NCBI RefSeq assembly: GCF_016102285.1
Contig: NZ_JACFOY010000001.1
Span: 1,860,001 to 1,924,000, forward strand
Direction: 5' to 3'
DNA: 64,000 nt
From: Bartonella sp. M0177
Lineage (GTDB): Bacteria > Pseudomonadota > Alphaproteobacteria > Rhizobiales > Rhizobiaceae
Each line of letters opens with the position of its first letter. Within the stretch, counting starts at the first letter, position 1. The translations under genes and the position numbers were made by a program. The notes below the pieces were generated by a model. It did no database searches. It saw only the letters and a list, made by a program, of their open reading frames with translations, and was not told the origin of the DNA. This document shows, one piece after another, positions 18,465-27,193 of this stretch.

Positions 18465-19271
18465 CTAATTATCCAGCCATTTTTTCATGATTTGATTTAC
18501 TTTTGCGAATGCTGTCAGATTGACCATATGACGGTGCCCTTCGATAATGACCGCCGTCCCGTTCTTCGTTGCAGCGGCCATATCGATCGACATTTGAGGC
18601 GTTGAATTCGGGTCGTCCGAGCCGGTAATGAAGAGAGACGGCATTGTGACAGAGGGCCAACAGTCTGCGTAGACATCATCCCCTTCCGAAAACGCACGGT
18701 AAGCTGTTCTATAGCCACGGATATCGACACCGGCGAGCCAGTTTCTAACGACACCGACAATCGGGGCATTGGCCGGATCATCACCAAACCAACGTTCAAT
18801 CGGCGAGACAATATCGACTTTACCGTTTTCAATTTCGCGGGCACGTTTAACAACAGCCGATCGTGATGCCGCATCACGCTTATAAACCCCGTTCAACAAA
18901 GCAACGCGCCTCACCCTGTCGGACAATTCGGCAGCAGCACCTTCGGCAATCAATGCGCCCATTGAATGGCCCGCGACGGATATGTTTTGAAGAGAAAGAT
19001 CGGCAAGGAAACGGCCAAACCATTGAACGAAATCCGGCAATCTTGCGTTTTCATCAATATAACTGCTTTTCCCGTGTCCGGGCATATCAACCGCGATAAC
19101 GCGATGGGTCAGAGAAAATGCGTCTATTTGCGGTGCCCATGCCTCCAATCGCATGCCGACACCATGGATCAGCACAAGAACCTCCCCCTCCCCCACGTCA
19201 CAATAAGCCGTGCCGTGGGGCGACATTTTACGTTCACGAGATTTTATAAGTGAATCCGGAGATACCGTCAC
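18465..19271 (-). CDS. tgnD: Alpha/beta-hydrolase, likely TgnD-type amide/enamine hydrolase
   Basis: 268 residues, alpha/beta-hydrolase fold: oxyanion region LIHGVGMRLEAW, VDMPGHGKSSY, nucleophile elbow VAGHSMGAL (S103), acid in FITGSDDPNS, and catalytic His in IEGHRHMVN. In trigonelline degradation a hydrolase of this fold cleaves the (N-methylformamido)methylene-succinate intermediate to succinate semialdehyde, methylamine, formate and CO2. The gene lies 10 bp upstream of the reductase gene in the same operon and the product would feed the gabD-like enzyme at 9286-10764. Substrate assignment rests on this context. Confidence 0.7.
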   Translation of the reverse strand: MTVSPDSLIKSRERKMSPHGTAYCDVGEGEVLVLIHGVGMRLEAWAPQIDAFSLTHRVIAVDMPGHGKSSYIDENARLPDFVQWFGRFLADLSLQNISVAGHSMGALIAEGAAAELSDRVRRVALLNGVYKRDAASRSAVVKRAREIENGKVDIVSPIERWFGDDPANAPIVGVVRNWLAGVDIRGYRTAYRAFSEGDDVYADCWPSVTMPSLFITGSDDPNSTPQMSIDMAAATKNGTAVIIEGHRHMVNLTAFAKVNQIMKKWLDN

Positions 19272-19305
19272 ATCTTCCTCCCAAAAGATTAAACGTTATT
19301 TTACA

Positions 19306-19908
19306 TCAAATACCGGCAGGGTTTTTGATGTCACCTCCCATTTCTTTTATGTCCTGATAACGATTTCCTATGCGATGATGAGGACGCCCGCCAACAGAAG
19401 CACCAAGGGCAATGACGATTTCATCATTTGCCGGAGCATCAGGAACAGCTGTTTGAATCGTAAGATAATGAGAACGACGTCCCTCATCATTTTTATCCAT
19501 GAGCGGAATCATAATAGCCGCATTGGCTGTACCGCGCGTATTACAAAAAGCAAGATAGGACTTGGCACCAACCGCATTACGATAGAAATTGCCAAACCGT
19601 AATGTATGAATGAGCGCCGATGCATGCTCGATTTCACCGTCCAAGCCGACAATAGCAGATTTACCATATGCCTCGACACGGTCGCCACCGCCAACCGCCT
19701 CAATAATCATGTCCGTTAAAAGTTTACCCAAAATCGGGGCCTGTTCATGAATTTCAGGCTTGAGATCTTCTACAAATCCACGGCCCGCCCAAGGGTTTTT
19801 AATAACAGCAATCGCTGCATAAAGTGTCAGAGGGACTTTCGCCTCTTTCCCACCTTCAATAAGGGTTTTTTCAATTTGCAAAAGTGTTTTTCGAACCTTG
19901 AGAGCCAT
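19306..19908 (-). CDS. DUF1185-type 'amino acid synthesis' family protein
   Basis: About 200 residues. First gene of the leftward operon. The ATG at 19908 is preferred over the one at 19923 because GGAGG sits about 8 bp upstream of it. Matches the conserved small family annotated as 'amino acid synthesis' (DUF1185), with KNPWAGRGFVEDLKPEI, VEAYGKSAIVGLDGEIEHASALIHTLRFG and KDEGRRSHYLTI-like stretches; the biochemical role of this family is not established. It is often found with LLM oxygenase/flavin reductase clusters. It may act on a ring-opened intermediate or on flavin supply; no catalytic residues can be named with confidence. Confidence 0.72.
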   Translation of the reverse strand: MALKVRKTLLQIEKTLIEGGKEAKVPLTLYAAIAVIKNPWAGRGFVEDLKPEIHEQAPILGKLLTDMIIEAVGGGDRVEAYGKSAIVGLDGEIEHASALIHTLRFGNFYRNAVGAKSYLAFCNTRGTANAAIMIPLMDKNDEGRRSHYLTIQTAVPDAPANDEIVIALGASVGGRPHHRIGNRYQDIKEMGGDIKNPAGI

Positions 19909-19934
19909 CCCGTTTTCCTCCATTTGATAATAAC

Positions 19935-19964
19935 ATTATGGTATACCATAATACATATTGTCAA
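19935..19964 (-). promoter_or_regulatory. Promoter and 18-bp GntR operator palindrome of the trigonelline-like operon
   Basis: On the minus strand TTGACA (complement of 19959-19964) and CATAAT (complement of 19935-19940) form a near-consensus promoter with an 18-bp spacer. A perfect 18-bp palindrome ATTATGGTATACCATAAT (19935-19952) covers the -10 and half the spacer. It lies between the operon and the divergent GntR gene, so binding there would block the promoter. Confidence 0.75.
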
Positions 19965-20028
19965 TCGATATTTTTCAGCTTAAAGAGAAAATATCTGAAA
20001 ATAAAAATTGGATGCTAAAAGCTCAAAG

Positions 20029-20718
20029 ATGATGACAAGCCACAGCACCATGCGTATTAAACGCCCCAACACGACGCTGCGTGAACTTGCGCTTGAAAAA
20101 ATGCGTCAGGCTATTTTGGAATTGCATTTCAAACCGGGAGAACGTTTGGTCGAACGCAAATTATGTGACGAACTCGGGGTTAGCCGCACTGTGGTTCGGG
20201 AGGTGTTGCGGCATCTGGAAGCGGATGGTCTTGTCCAGACATTGCCGAACAAGGGGCCAATTGTTGCCATTACAACCGCAGACGAAGCACGACAAATCTA
20301 TGAAATACGTGCGATTTTGGAAGCAACAGCGGCACGCGCCTGCGCACTGGAAAACAATAAGGCGAACAGCAAAAAGCTCCAACAAATCATGGATCACATC
20401 CGTTTAGCCTATAGTGAAAAAAACTATGATCATGTGTTATCAAACACGAATGCGTTTTATGATACGCTGTTTCGCGCCTCGCACCGTGAAATCGCACTTG
20501 GCATTGTTAATTCTCTGAAAATTCGCATTAATCATTTGCGTTCTCTCACCATCAAGTCGCCACAACGCGATATCGAGGGACCAAAACAAATGCAGAAGAT
20601 TGTCGATGCCATTTCTGCCGGCAATGGAGAGGAAGCTTATGAGGCAACATTAGCCCATATCAAACGTGCTTCCGAAATTGCCAAAACAATTCTTGATAAA
20701 GATGAAACAGTCTCCTGA
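20029..20718 (+). CDS. GntR-family regulator (FCD type) of the divergent catabolic operon
   Basis: About 229 residues; ATG at 20029 is taken as start (the next codon is also ATG, and another follows at 20050). N-terminal winged helix with LRELALEKMRQAILEL, LCDELGVSRTVVREVLRHLEADGLV and GPIVAIT; C-terminal FCD domain with YEIRAILEATAARACA, the helix around NAFYDTLFRASH, and AHIKRASEIAK. It is divergent from the 11-gene operon and an 18-bp palindrome with a GTATAC core lies between, so it most likely represses the operon until the substrate or an intermediate is present. Confidence 0.88.
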   Translation: MMTSHSTMRIKRPNTTLRELALEKMRQAILELHFKPGERLVERKLCDELGVSRTVVREVLRHLEADGLVQTLPNKGPIVAITTADEARQIYEIRAILEATAARACALENNKANSKKLQQIMDHIRLAYSEKNYDHVLSNTNAFYDTLFRASHREIALGIVNSLKIRINHLRSLTIKSPQRDIEGPKQMQKIVDAISAGNGEEAYEATLAHIKRASEIAKTILDKDETVS

Positions 20719-21487
20719 AAAATCAGGTTCTTATAATAGGCTCTCATAAGCTTGAAAGCTCATTTCTATACATTCGTTTAGTCATAAAACAATATTCTGA
20801 AACAATATCCTGCTCAATGTTGCACAACCTTATCCCCCCTCCTTCAACAGGTGGTCGCCTATAATTTGGTTTTAAAGGGCATAAAGCCGCATTCTAAAGT
20901 TCTCCAGATTGTGATGTGCTATAGGAAACGTACGCCGGATGGAAAAGCCAAGACACACCCGTTTATGAAGCTCGTGACTAATGCGCTTACTCGGACAACT
21001 TCCATTTCCTCATGAGAAGTGAAAGTTGCGTCGACAATTCCGGTATTTTCATGTTTTTCAATGTTTTTTAGATCAAGTCTGGCTGTCCGTGATACTCGAA
21101 GAAAACGCAATTTTTTTGGCTGATCTACCAAGTATATCCGAATGTATTTTTCTGTTAAACAGTACCGGTCGTAAAAATAAACTATTGTATGCTAAAAATG
21201 AATAACGCTTGCGAAACAAACATCAACAAATGAAAACAAAATGATTTCGGAGAAATATTATCGTCTTGATACCAATCCACGAGGCTTTTTAAGTCTTCAT
21301 GGAAACAAATACTTTTATAGAATTTGCGATTAACCACTGGTCATTTCTGTTTCAAGATAGATCTCCATCCCTATCCTGATTAAGCGTTTAAAGCTTTAGA
21401 AAAGAAATGACCAGTGCCTCGACTATAACCCGTAAAATGTCTTACGAGTTCCTTCACTCAACTATTCGACATTGTCCTTAATAGAGG
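20719..21487. other. Intergenic region, nothing recognised
   Basis: About 770 bp. A 70-residue minus-strand frame (20919-21131) has no family resemblance or clear ribosome binding site. No terminator with a good T-run is evident after the regulator gene. Confidence 0.4.
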
Positions 21488-21919
21488 TCATTGCCGCATA
21501 GAAATGGCAAGTCTGTTCATTCCATTCATCAGCGATATTGCAAATGTAAGGTCTGATATTTCTTTGTCACTAAAGACCTTTTTTAATGCCTCGTAGGACT
21601 CGTCATCGGCGTGGCTTGTCGATATGTTTGTTAACTGCTCTGCCCAGTTCAGCGCTGCTCGTTCTTTTTCAGAAAATTGGTCACTCACACGCCAACCGGC
21701 CACTTCGGATATGCGGCGCTGTGTTTCGCCATCTTTTAGCAAGGAATTTGTATGGAGATTGAGGCAATATGCACATCCATTGATTTGAGAAACTCTGAGA
21801 TAGACCAATTCAATCAATTTTTGTTCTACAACGCTTTTCTCAAGGGCGACTTTCACGGCTCTAAAACCACTCATCAGCTCTGGTGACAAGTCAAAATATT
21901 TCAATCTGAGATTTTTCAT
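21488..21919 (-). CDS. AhpD-like/carboxymuconolactone decarboxylase-family protein
   Basis: 143 residues, the usual size of single-domain AhpD-like proteins. It carries the peroxidase-type CxxC-x(n)-H signature in NGCAYCLNLHTNSLLKDGE, with the acidic residue upstream (EQKLIELVYLRVSQ). Such proteins reduce peroxides or act as general thiol-disulfide oxidoreductases in the cytoplasm. It overlaps the DoxX gene by 4 bp, so the two are translated together; DoxX with AhpD-like proteins is a common pairing linked to oxidative stress. Physiological substrate unknown. Confidence 0.82.
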   Translation of the reverse strand: MKNLRLKYFDLSPELMSGFRAVKVALEKSVVEQKLIELVYLRVSQINGCAYCLNLHTNSLLKDGETQRRISEVAGWRVSDQFSEKERAALNWAEQLTNISTSHADDESYEALKKVFSDKEISDLTFAISLMNGMNRLAISMRQ

Positions 21920-22359
21920 ATTCTCTTCTCCTTATTCTCATTATTGTCTGCAAAATATATTAATAACGAAAGTGCAAAACAAACTAGAACATTGAAATTA
22001 ATCATCATTTTTATACTTTGGAAAAATGACATATTCATAATAAATAATATCAATATAAATATATTCGCAATGTTAATGCATTTGTTCTTTGCGTTAATAA
22101 TATATGATAAAGCTATGACCGCCTCTAAAACTGTAACCACCCAGCCAATAACAGGAATTATGTTTTCCGGAGCCCAGGGACACAGTATTGAGACATGTTT
22201 AAAAAATTGGGTCATTGAGCCCCATGAAACACCTGTTTCACCGAAATGCCCCCAAAAACCGAAACGGTCAAATACAGCCGAAAGATAGCTGATTGCTAAA
22301 CTTACTTTAGCAAAATATATGCCCCGCCTTTGCGTAGACGATTTGCCAAAGTCAAACAT
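21916..22359 (-). CDS. DoxX-like integral membrane protein
   Basis: 147 residues, about four membrane segments: one near 15-35, then around 65-90 (IIPVIGWVVTVLEAVIALSYII), 95-112 and 117-135. The FDRFGFWG start and the P-W-x-G motif are typical of DoxX-related proteins. Overlaps the AhpD-like gene downstream by 4 bp. AT-rich relative to neighbours, especially in the last helices. Likely part of a small redox-stress pair in the inner membrane; no catalytic assignment is possible from sequence. Confidence 0.75.
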   Translation of the reverse strand: MFDFGKSSTQRRGIYFAKVSLAISYLSAVFDRFGFWGHFGETGVSWGSMTQFFKHVSILCPWAPENIIPVIGWVVTVLEAVIALSYIINAKNKCINIANIFILILFIMNMSFFQSIKMMINFNVLVCFALSLLIYFADNNENKEKRI

Positions 22360-22414
22360 GCTTCACCATTCTAAAATTCCGGGAATGAAACAATGTCGCA
22401 AACCCTTTGACAGC

Positions 22415-22495
22415 GATAGGGACATATCCGGACAATTTGATAGTGACATATGTATTTCGGTTTCGAACACAAAAAATGCATTGTAGGGATATGTC
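22415..22495 (+). promoter_or_regulatory. Repeated GACATAT boxes, candidate MocR/GabR-type operator
   Basis: Two direct copies GATAGGGACATATCC (22415-22429) and GATAGTGACATATGT (22439-22453), 24 bp apart start to start, and an inverted copy GGATATGTC (22487-22495). They lie upstream of the MFS/ATP-grasp operon. MocR-type regulators usually bind direct repeats, and such a regulator is encoded just downstream of the operon. Confidence 0.45.
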
Positions 22496-22548
22496 ATCAG
22501 AACAAACGTAAAAATCTGTTTCTTGTCTTTTTGACCTCGAGCGCTGTC

Positions 22549-23718
22549 ATGGAAATTATGAATCCACATGCCTACAGATTTTATTCAGTGCTCATTCTTC
22601 TCTATTTTTCCGATATGGTGCTGTTGCTCAGCAATATCTGGAATTCTCTTCGGGTTACAAATTCACCATTATTCTTAGGCTGCATACTCTCGATAGGGGT
22701 GATATTTCCATTAATCTTGAAAAAATTGGCACGTGGTCACGAGCAGAAATCGATAAGTTTAGCAGGCCTTTATCTTCGACGAATAATTGTATTCGCGGTG
22801 ATATTAGTGAGTAGCCTATTTGCTATTGCCGACACATGGATTGGCTTTATCATCACATCGCTTTGCATTGGTTATCTTTCACTACTCACACTGACAGTAT
22901 TGGAAGCCGCAAACACAAAGCTTGTTCTTCAGGGCCACATTAGCTCGCAAATGGCATCGAGAACGATGCAGACAATCGTTCAGCTCGGTTCCTTTTTCGG
23001 AGCGATGGCGAGTGGATATCTGCTATTATTTCTCAATTATAATAAGCTGATCGCGCTGATATGCATTTTCGACATCATCGTCAGCGCAACAGCCCGATTT
23101 ATTTTTTCCGAAAAATCCGAAACAACAATCGGGGAAGCAAATCGACCAACTCATTTCTCAGGAAAGCCTCTTGCCAGAAGTCTGATTTATCTTTGTATCG
23201 TTATTGCCTTGGTGGGGCTTCATATCAGCGCATTCAACGTCCTTACGCCGATCATTTTTCAAAAAGTAAAAAATTTGAACAGCGAATATTTCGGTTTATG
23301 CAGTGCCATAGCAGGATTAGGGGCTTTCTCGGCCGCATTTATCAACATCGGCTGGTTCCGGTTTTTGATCCCGGCAATCGTTCTCCTTCTGGCGGATTTG
23401 ATTTTTACCCTCTCCTGGCATCCCTATATGGCGATCGTGGCATGTTTATTTATCGGGTTTTCAATAAACACCATACGAATTAACGCACGTAAAACTATCA
23501 TCGATAAGACCAGCAATGATAACGAGGCCGATCAGGTCAGTAGCCTCAGTGCTCTGATGTATACTTTAGCGCAGTCCATCGGGCCGATGGTTTTTGGCAT
23601 CCTGACCGGTAGTGCAGTTCTCGGGGCTTATTCGGCGATATATCTTTTTCCGGCTGTCGCTTTGATCATGTCTCTTTGGATAGTCTTCGTTAGAAGTTCA
23701 TCGGGAGCAACGGGATGA
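22549..23718 (+). CDS. MFS transporter, probable exporter partner of the ATP-grasp ligase
   Basis: About 389 residues with 11-12 predicted membrane segments in two halves (FYSVLILLYFSDMVLLLS at the start; central loop SEKSETTIGEANRPTH near the middle; final helices AYSAIYLFPAVALIMSL). An upstream extension back to 22450 is possible in frame, but it would be soluble and would cover the direct-repeat boxes, so the ATG at 22549 is favoured. Its stop overlaps the start of the ATP-grasp gene (ATGA), which implies that the transporter moves the product of that enzyme, most likely outward. Substrate unknown. Confidence 0.75.
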   Translation: MEIMNPHAYRFYSVLILLYFSDMVLLLSNIWNSLRVTNSPLFLGCILSIGVIFPLILKKLARGHEQKSISLAGLYLRRIIVFAVILVSSLFAIADTWIGFIITSLCIGYLSLLTLTVLEAANTKLVLQGHISSQMASRTMQTIVQLGSFFGAMASGYLLLFLNYNKLIALICIFDIIVSATARFIFSEKSETTIGEANRPTHFSGKPLARSLIYLCIVIALVGLHISAFNVLTPIIFQKVKNLNSEYFGLCSAIAGLGAFSAAFINIGWFRFLIPAIVLLLADLIFTLSWHPYMAIVACLFIGFSINTIRINARKTIIDKTSNDNEADQVSSLSALMYTLAQSIGPMVFGILTGSAVLGAYSAIYLFPAVALIMSLWIVFVRSSSGATG

Positions 23719-24926
23719 ATAAGAATTGCGTTATTATTGTTGATCCAATGTCAACCGGTGCGCTCTATGCCCCTTTGATATCGAAACTTGGATATTTGTG
23801 TTATTGCGTACAGTCTGACCCAAATCTTCCCCCAAAATTTGCGAATAGTTTTACCGGCGAAGGTTTTTTCGACAAAAATTTATATTCGGCTGATGAAATT
23901 AAAGATAAGCTCGGTTCTAAAGATGTTTTTGCTGTCATTTGCGGTGCGGAAACGGGTGTCTACTGCACAGAGGCACTTGCCGATTATTTCGGCGTTCCAG
24001 GCAATGATGTGCATCATACAAATTGGCGCCGTAGCAAGATTGACATGCAGAAGCGGCTCGAAATCAATGGCCTAAAACATATCAAGACAATCGAGATTAC
24101 TCGGGAAATGAAGGATTTCCCTATATTTTCGTCTCCAACCGGATATGTATTAAAACCGAATGAATCCTGCTTAACCGATGATGTTCTGTTCTTTCAAAAA
24201 CGTGATGAGTTGAAGCAACATATCAAAGAAATCGACTGGGATAGAACGAACGCTGTTGGCCAGAAAAACACGTCATTTCTCCTGCAAGAAAGACTGATGG
24301 GCGATGAATATGTCGTTGATCTCGTTTCCTTCAAAGGGGTGACAAAAGTTTGTAGTTTATGCCGGTACAGAAAAGGAACGCATAATAACAGTCATTTTGT
24401 TTATGAAGCGCTGGAGGTTCTGGACCTGACAACCAAGGACTATGCGCCGTTATTGTCCTATGCTGTTGATTGCATCAAAACTGTCGCAATCGAATATGGT
24501 CCGGCTCATTTGGAGCTTATATGGACAAAGACCGGTCCGGTAATGGTTGAAGTCGGAGCGAGATTACACGGCGGTATTGCCCCACTTTTATTCAATGAAT
24601 GTTATAGTAACGGATTGCTTGAGACTGCCGTTTCTGTATGCTCGGATCACTTCAATTCAAAACCCGCAATTCTTGGGACAAACGGGCGTATCATCTTTTT
24701 GATCAATGAAAAGCCGGATAGACATATAACCGATACGTCGCGTTTGATTAGCGATTTCCAATCTATTCAAGATGTTTCCACCGTAAAACTTTTTTTCAGT
24801 GACAACACGCCAATCCCTCTAACCACCGACTTGGCCAACTGCCCCGGTATTATTACTGCCGTTGCAAAAGATGCGGCGACTTTGGATGTGATCGAGGATA
24901 AAATAAGAGCGCTCTTTGCTACATGA
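23715..24926 (+). CDS. ATP-grasp ligase, L-amino acid ligase-like
   Basis: 403 residues. N-terminal Rossmann-like domain (about 1-100), central ATP-binding lid region (RRSKIDMQKRLE...GYVLKPNES) and C-terminal grasp domain with LLQERLMGDEYVVDLVS, PAHLELIWTKTGPVMVEVGARLHGG; the E-x-x-x-R/N metal-binding pattern EVGARLHGG is intact. This architecture matches enzymes that join two amino acids or add an amino acid to a carboxylate with ATP (BacD/RizA/carnosine synthase type). Coupled by a 4-bp overlap to an MFS transporter, so a small dipeptide or peptide-like antimetabolite made and exported is a reasonable hypothesis; the actual substrates cannot be read from sequence. Confidence 0.78.
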   Translation: MNKNCVIIVDPMSTGALYAPLISKLGYLCYCVQSDPNLPPKFANSFTGEGFFDKNLYSADEIKDKLGSKDVFAVICGAETGVYCTEALADYFGVPGNDVHHTNWRRSKIDMQKRLEINGLKHIKTIEITREMKDFPIFSSPTGYVLKPNESCLTDDVLFFQKRDELKQHIKEIDWDRTNAVGQKNTSFLLQERLMGDEYVVDLVSFKGVTKVCSLCRYRKGTHNNSHFVYEALEVLDLTTKDYAPLLSYAVDCIKTVAIEYGPAHLELIWTKTGPVMVEVGARLHGGIAPLLFNECYSNGLLETAVSVCSDHFNSKPAILGTNGRIIFLINEKPDRHITDTSRLISDFQSIQDVSTVKLFFSDNTPIPLTTDLANCPGIITAVAKDAATLDVIEDKIRALFAT

Positions 24927-25483
24927 GGGGCTTTTCCGGACCAAGAACGGTTAGCTTGAACAGGATAATTCGCTTTAACACGCGGTAGACTACTTTCTTG
25001 ATGGCGTTTAGTACCGCAACAAATAATTCCGATAACGCAATAAATCACAAAAAACGCCGTTGCCCTGCTCTTTTTTGCGGCATTTTTTTGCGGCACTTTT
25101 TTTGGAGGGGGCTAACGATTATAAATCCGGCTTGTTTCGTTTTCTTTTTTGAAAAACAGTTGCGAAGAATATCAAACATACGTTCATTTTTCTTATGAAA
25201 AAGACATTCCCCTACCAGTCATCAAAGTCGTGACAATTGCTTCTTGAAGAATGCCTGATACTTCAACTGATGACGGGGAACCGAATTGTGATGAGCCGTA
25301 TGTCGTCTCGTCATGAATATTTGTTATTCGAGGCATTAAAATCAAATTCGGTCCGAAAATTCACCCTCACTCATATGTAAAGTTTTCGCGCTACTCTTCA
25401 CCGGTTTGACCCATTCAATGCTAACCTCTATTATTTTTATCATCAATTGTTATGAATGATGATTTCTGACGGTTAGGAAACGA
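24927..25483. other. Intergenic region, nothing recognised
   Basis: About 557 bp between the ATP-grasp gene and the MocR gene. T-rich and repetitive GCGGCATTTTTTTGCGGC stretches near 25076-25100; no supported gene. Confidence 0.4.
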
Positions 25484-26947
25484 ATGTCGAACGAGCTTAT
25501 AAACATAGACGCGATGGACACAAACTATTCGCCAAAATCGTCCCGCACAGGAATTGGTGATAGCCTCTACCAACAGATCATTAATTTAATTGATAACGGT
25601 ACTTTTCAGATAGGACAGCGCGTTCCCTCGATCAGGGCGCTTTCACGTGAACTGGGGGTTGGAAAAAACACCGTCGAAAGCGTATATAGTCGCCTCATTG
25701 GAGATGGTTATCTCGTCTCCAAAGGGCCTGCCGGCACATATGTTGCGAACCACTCCCTCCCCCATGAAAGCCGGTCAAAAAAGACTGACACCAATTCCGT
25801 AAAACATCGGTCCATTTATGCCGAAGGAACAGCCTTCAAAAAGCTCCAGATCGGTTTACCGGCCATTGATTTATTTCCCGCAAAATATTGGAGTGGTCTT
25901 TTAAAGAGAAAGATTGCTGAAACCCATAATGCGTTGTTTTATCCCCATTCAACAGGGCTAAAAAAATTAAAAGAAAGCATCACACGTTACGTCGGGCTGT
26001 CCCGTGGAATCGTTTGTGAGCCCGATCAGATCTTCATCAGTAGCGGCTTTCGCGGTGCCTTAAATTTGCTCATGCAAGCGCTTGGTGAACCGAAAGACAC
26101 AGTATTTTTAGAAGACCCGTGTTTTCCGCCCGCTTTGGATATCGTTAAAAGTTCGGGTACACATATTGTCGCTGTTCCTGTCGATCATAACGGGATGCAA
26201 ATTTCTGATGCTTTAAAAAAACATCCCGACGTTAAATTTATTATCGTCACAGCCAATCACCAAAGCCCTCTCGGCTACGTCCTGGGAGATGATAATCGAA
26301 ACACCTTGTTAGATTGGTCGGAGGAAAATGGCACATTTATCATAGAAGATGATTACGATAGTGAATTCCGATATGATAATAAACCGCTACCGGCTCTCGC
26401 CAGTCTCAATAATCATAGAAACGCCAATATGATCTATATTGGTAGTTTCAGTAAGTTAATTAATCCTGACCTAAGACTAGGTTATTTTATTGTTCCAAAG
26501 TATATGGTTCCGAAAATAACCGATTTTTATCAGAGATGGATAGACGGATTTCCAATATTAACCCAATCTGTTTTATCCGAATTTATGGATTCTGGTAATT
26601 TTGCCAAACATTTGAATAAAATGAGGATTAATTATAAAAAAAGACAAATATTTTTACAAAATGCATTAAATAGATATGTTTCAGACATATTCCATGTAAA
26701 AAATTTCAATCACGGACTTAATACATTATTGCTATTAAAAAATTGCTTTAAATGTAACGATCTGGAATTAATGAAAATCGCACAAAAAGAAAATTTTGGA
26801 ATTGGCTGCATTTCAAACCGTCAAATAGAAAGAAGAGATTTGAGCGGATTAATATTATCCTTTTCTAATTTGAAAACCCAAGAAGAGGCGTATAAAATTA
26901 TCTCGGATTTTAATCAGGTCATCAGACCATATGTTTCTTCCAAATAA
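25484..26947 (+). CDS. MocR-family regulator (GntR head, aminotransferase-like body)
   Basis: 487 residues. Residues about 20-95 form a GntR winged helix (YQQIINLIDNGTFQIGQRVPSIRALSRELGVGKNTVESVY). Residues about 120-480 have the fold of PLP aminotransferases, with GFRGALNLLMQALG, EDDYDSEFRYD and the PLP-lysine in GSFSKLINPDLRLGY. Such proteins bind PLP plus an amino-acid effector and regulate a nearby gene. A ribosome binding site (TTAGGA) precedes the ATG. Likely target is the upstream MFS/ATP-grasp operon, whose control region has direct repeats. The second half is clearly more AT-rich than the first. Confidence 0.88.
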   Translation: MSNELINIDAMDTNYSPKSSRTGIGDSLYQQIINLIDNGTFQIGQRVPSIRALSRELGVGKNTVESVYSRLIGDGYLVSKGPAGTYVANHSLPHESRSKKTDTNSVKHRSIYAEGTAFKKLQIGLPAIDLFPAKYWSGLLKRKIAETHNALFYPHSTGLKKLKESITRYVGLSRGIVCEPDQIFISSGFRGALNLLMQALGEPKDTVFLEDPCFPPALDIVKSSGTHIVAVPVDHNGMQISDALKKHPDVKFIIVTANHQSPLGYVLGDDNRNTLLDWSEENGTFIIEDDYDSEFRYDNKPLPALASLNNHRNANMIYIGSFSKLINPDLRLGYFIVPKYMVPKITDFYQRWIDGFPILTQSVLSEFMDSGNFAKHLNKMRINYKKRQIFLQNALNRYVSDIFHVKNFNHGLNTLLLLKNCFKCNDLELMKIAQKENFGIGCISNRQIERRDLSGLILSFSNLKTQEEAYKIISDFNQVIRPYVSSK

Positions 26948-27193
26948 AATATTTTTATATTTCAAATTAAAAAAACATCAAATTCACGCTTTATTTCCAT
27001 AGCAGCCCCCCTCTATGAAATGGCTTTGAAAAGTGAATGATGTATCATTTATGACATGAATTTACACTTATATTTTTATATTCTTCATCTGGTTTGAGAT
27101 CGGCAAGAGAAAATTGTGCTCTGTTGGATGATTGTGCGAGTTAAAGAAGAAATGGAGAACCAATGGTCGCCCTTGGCAGCTACCCGAAGGTGG

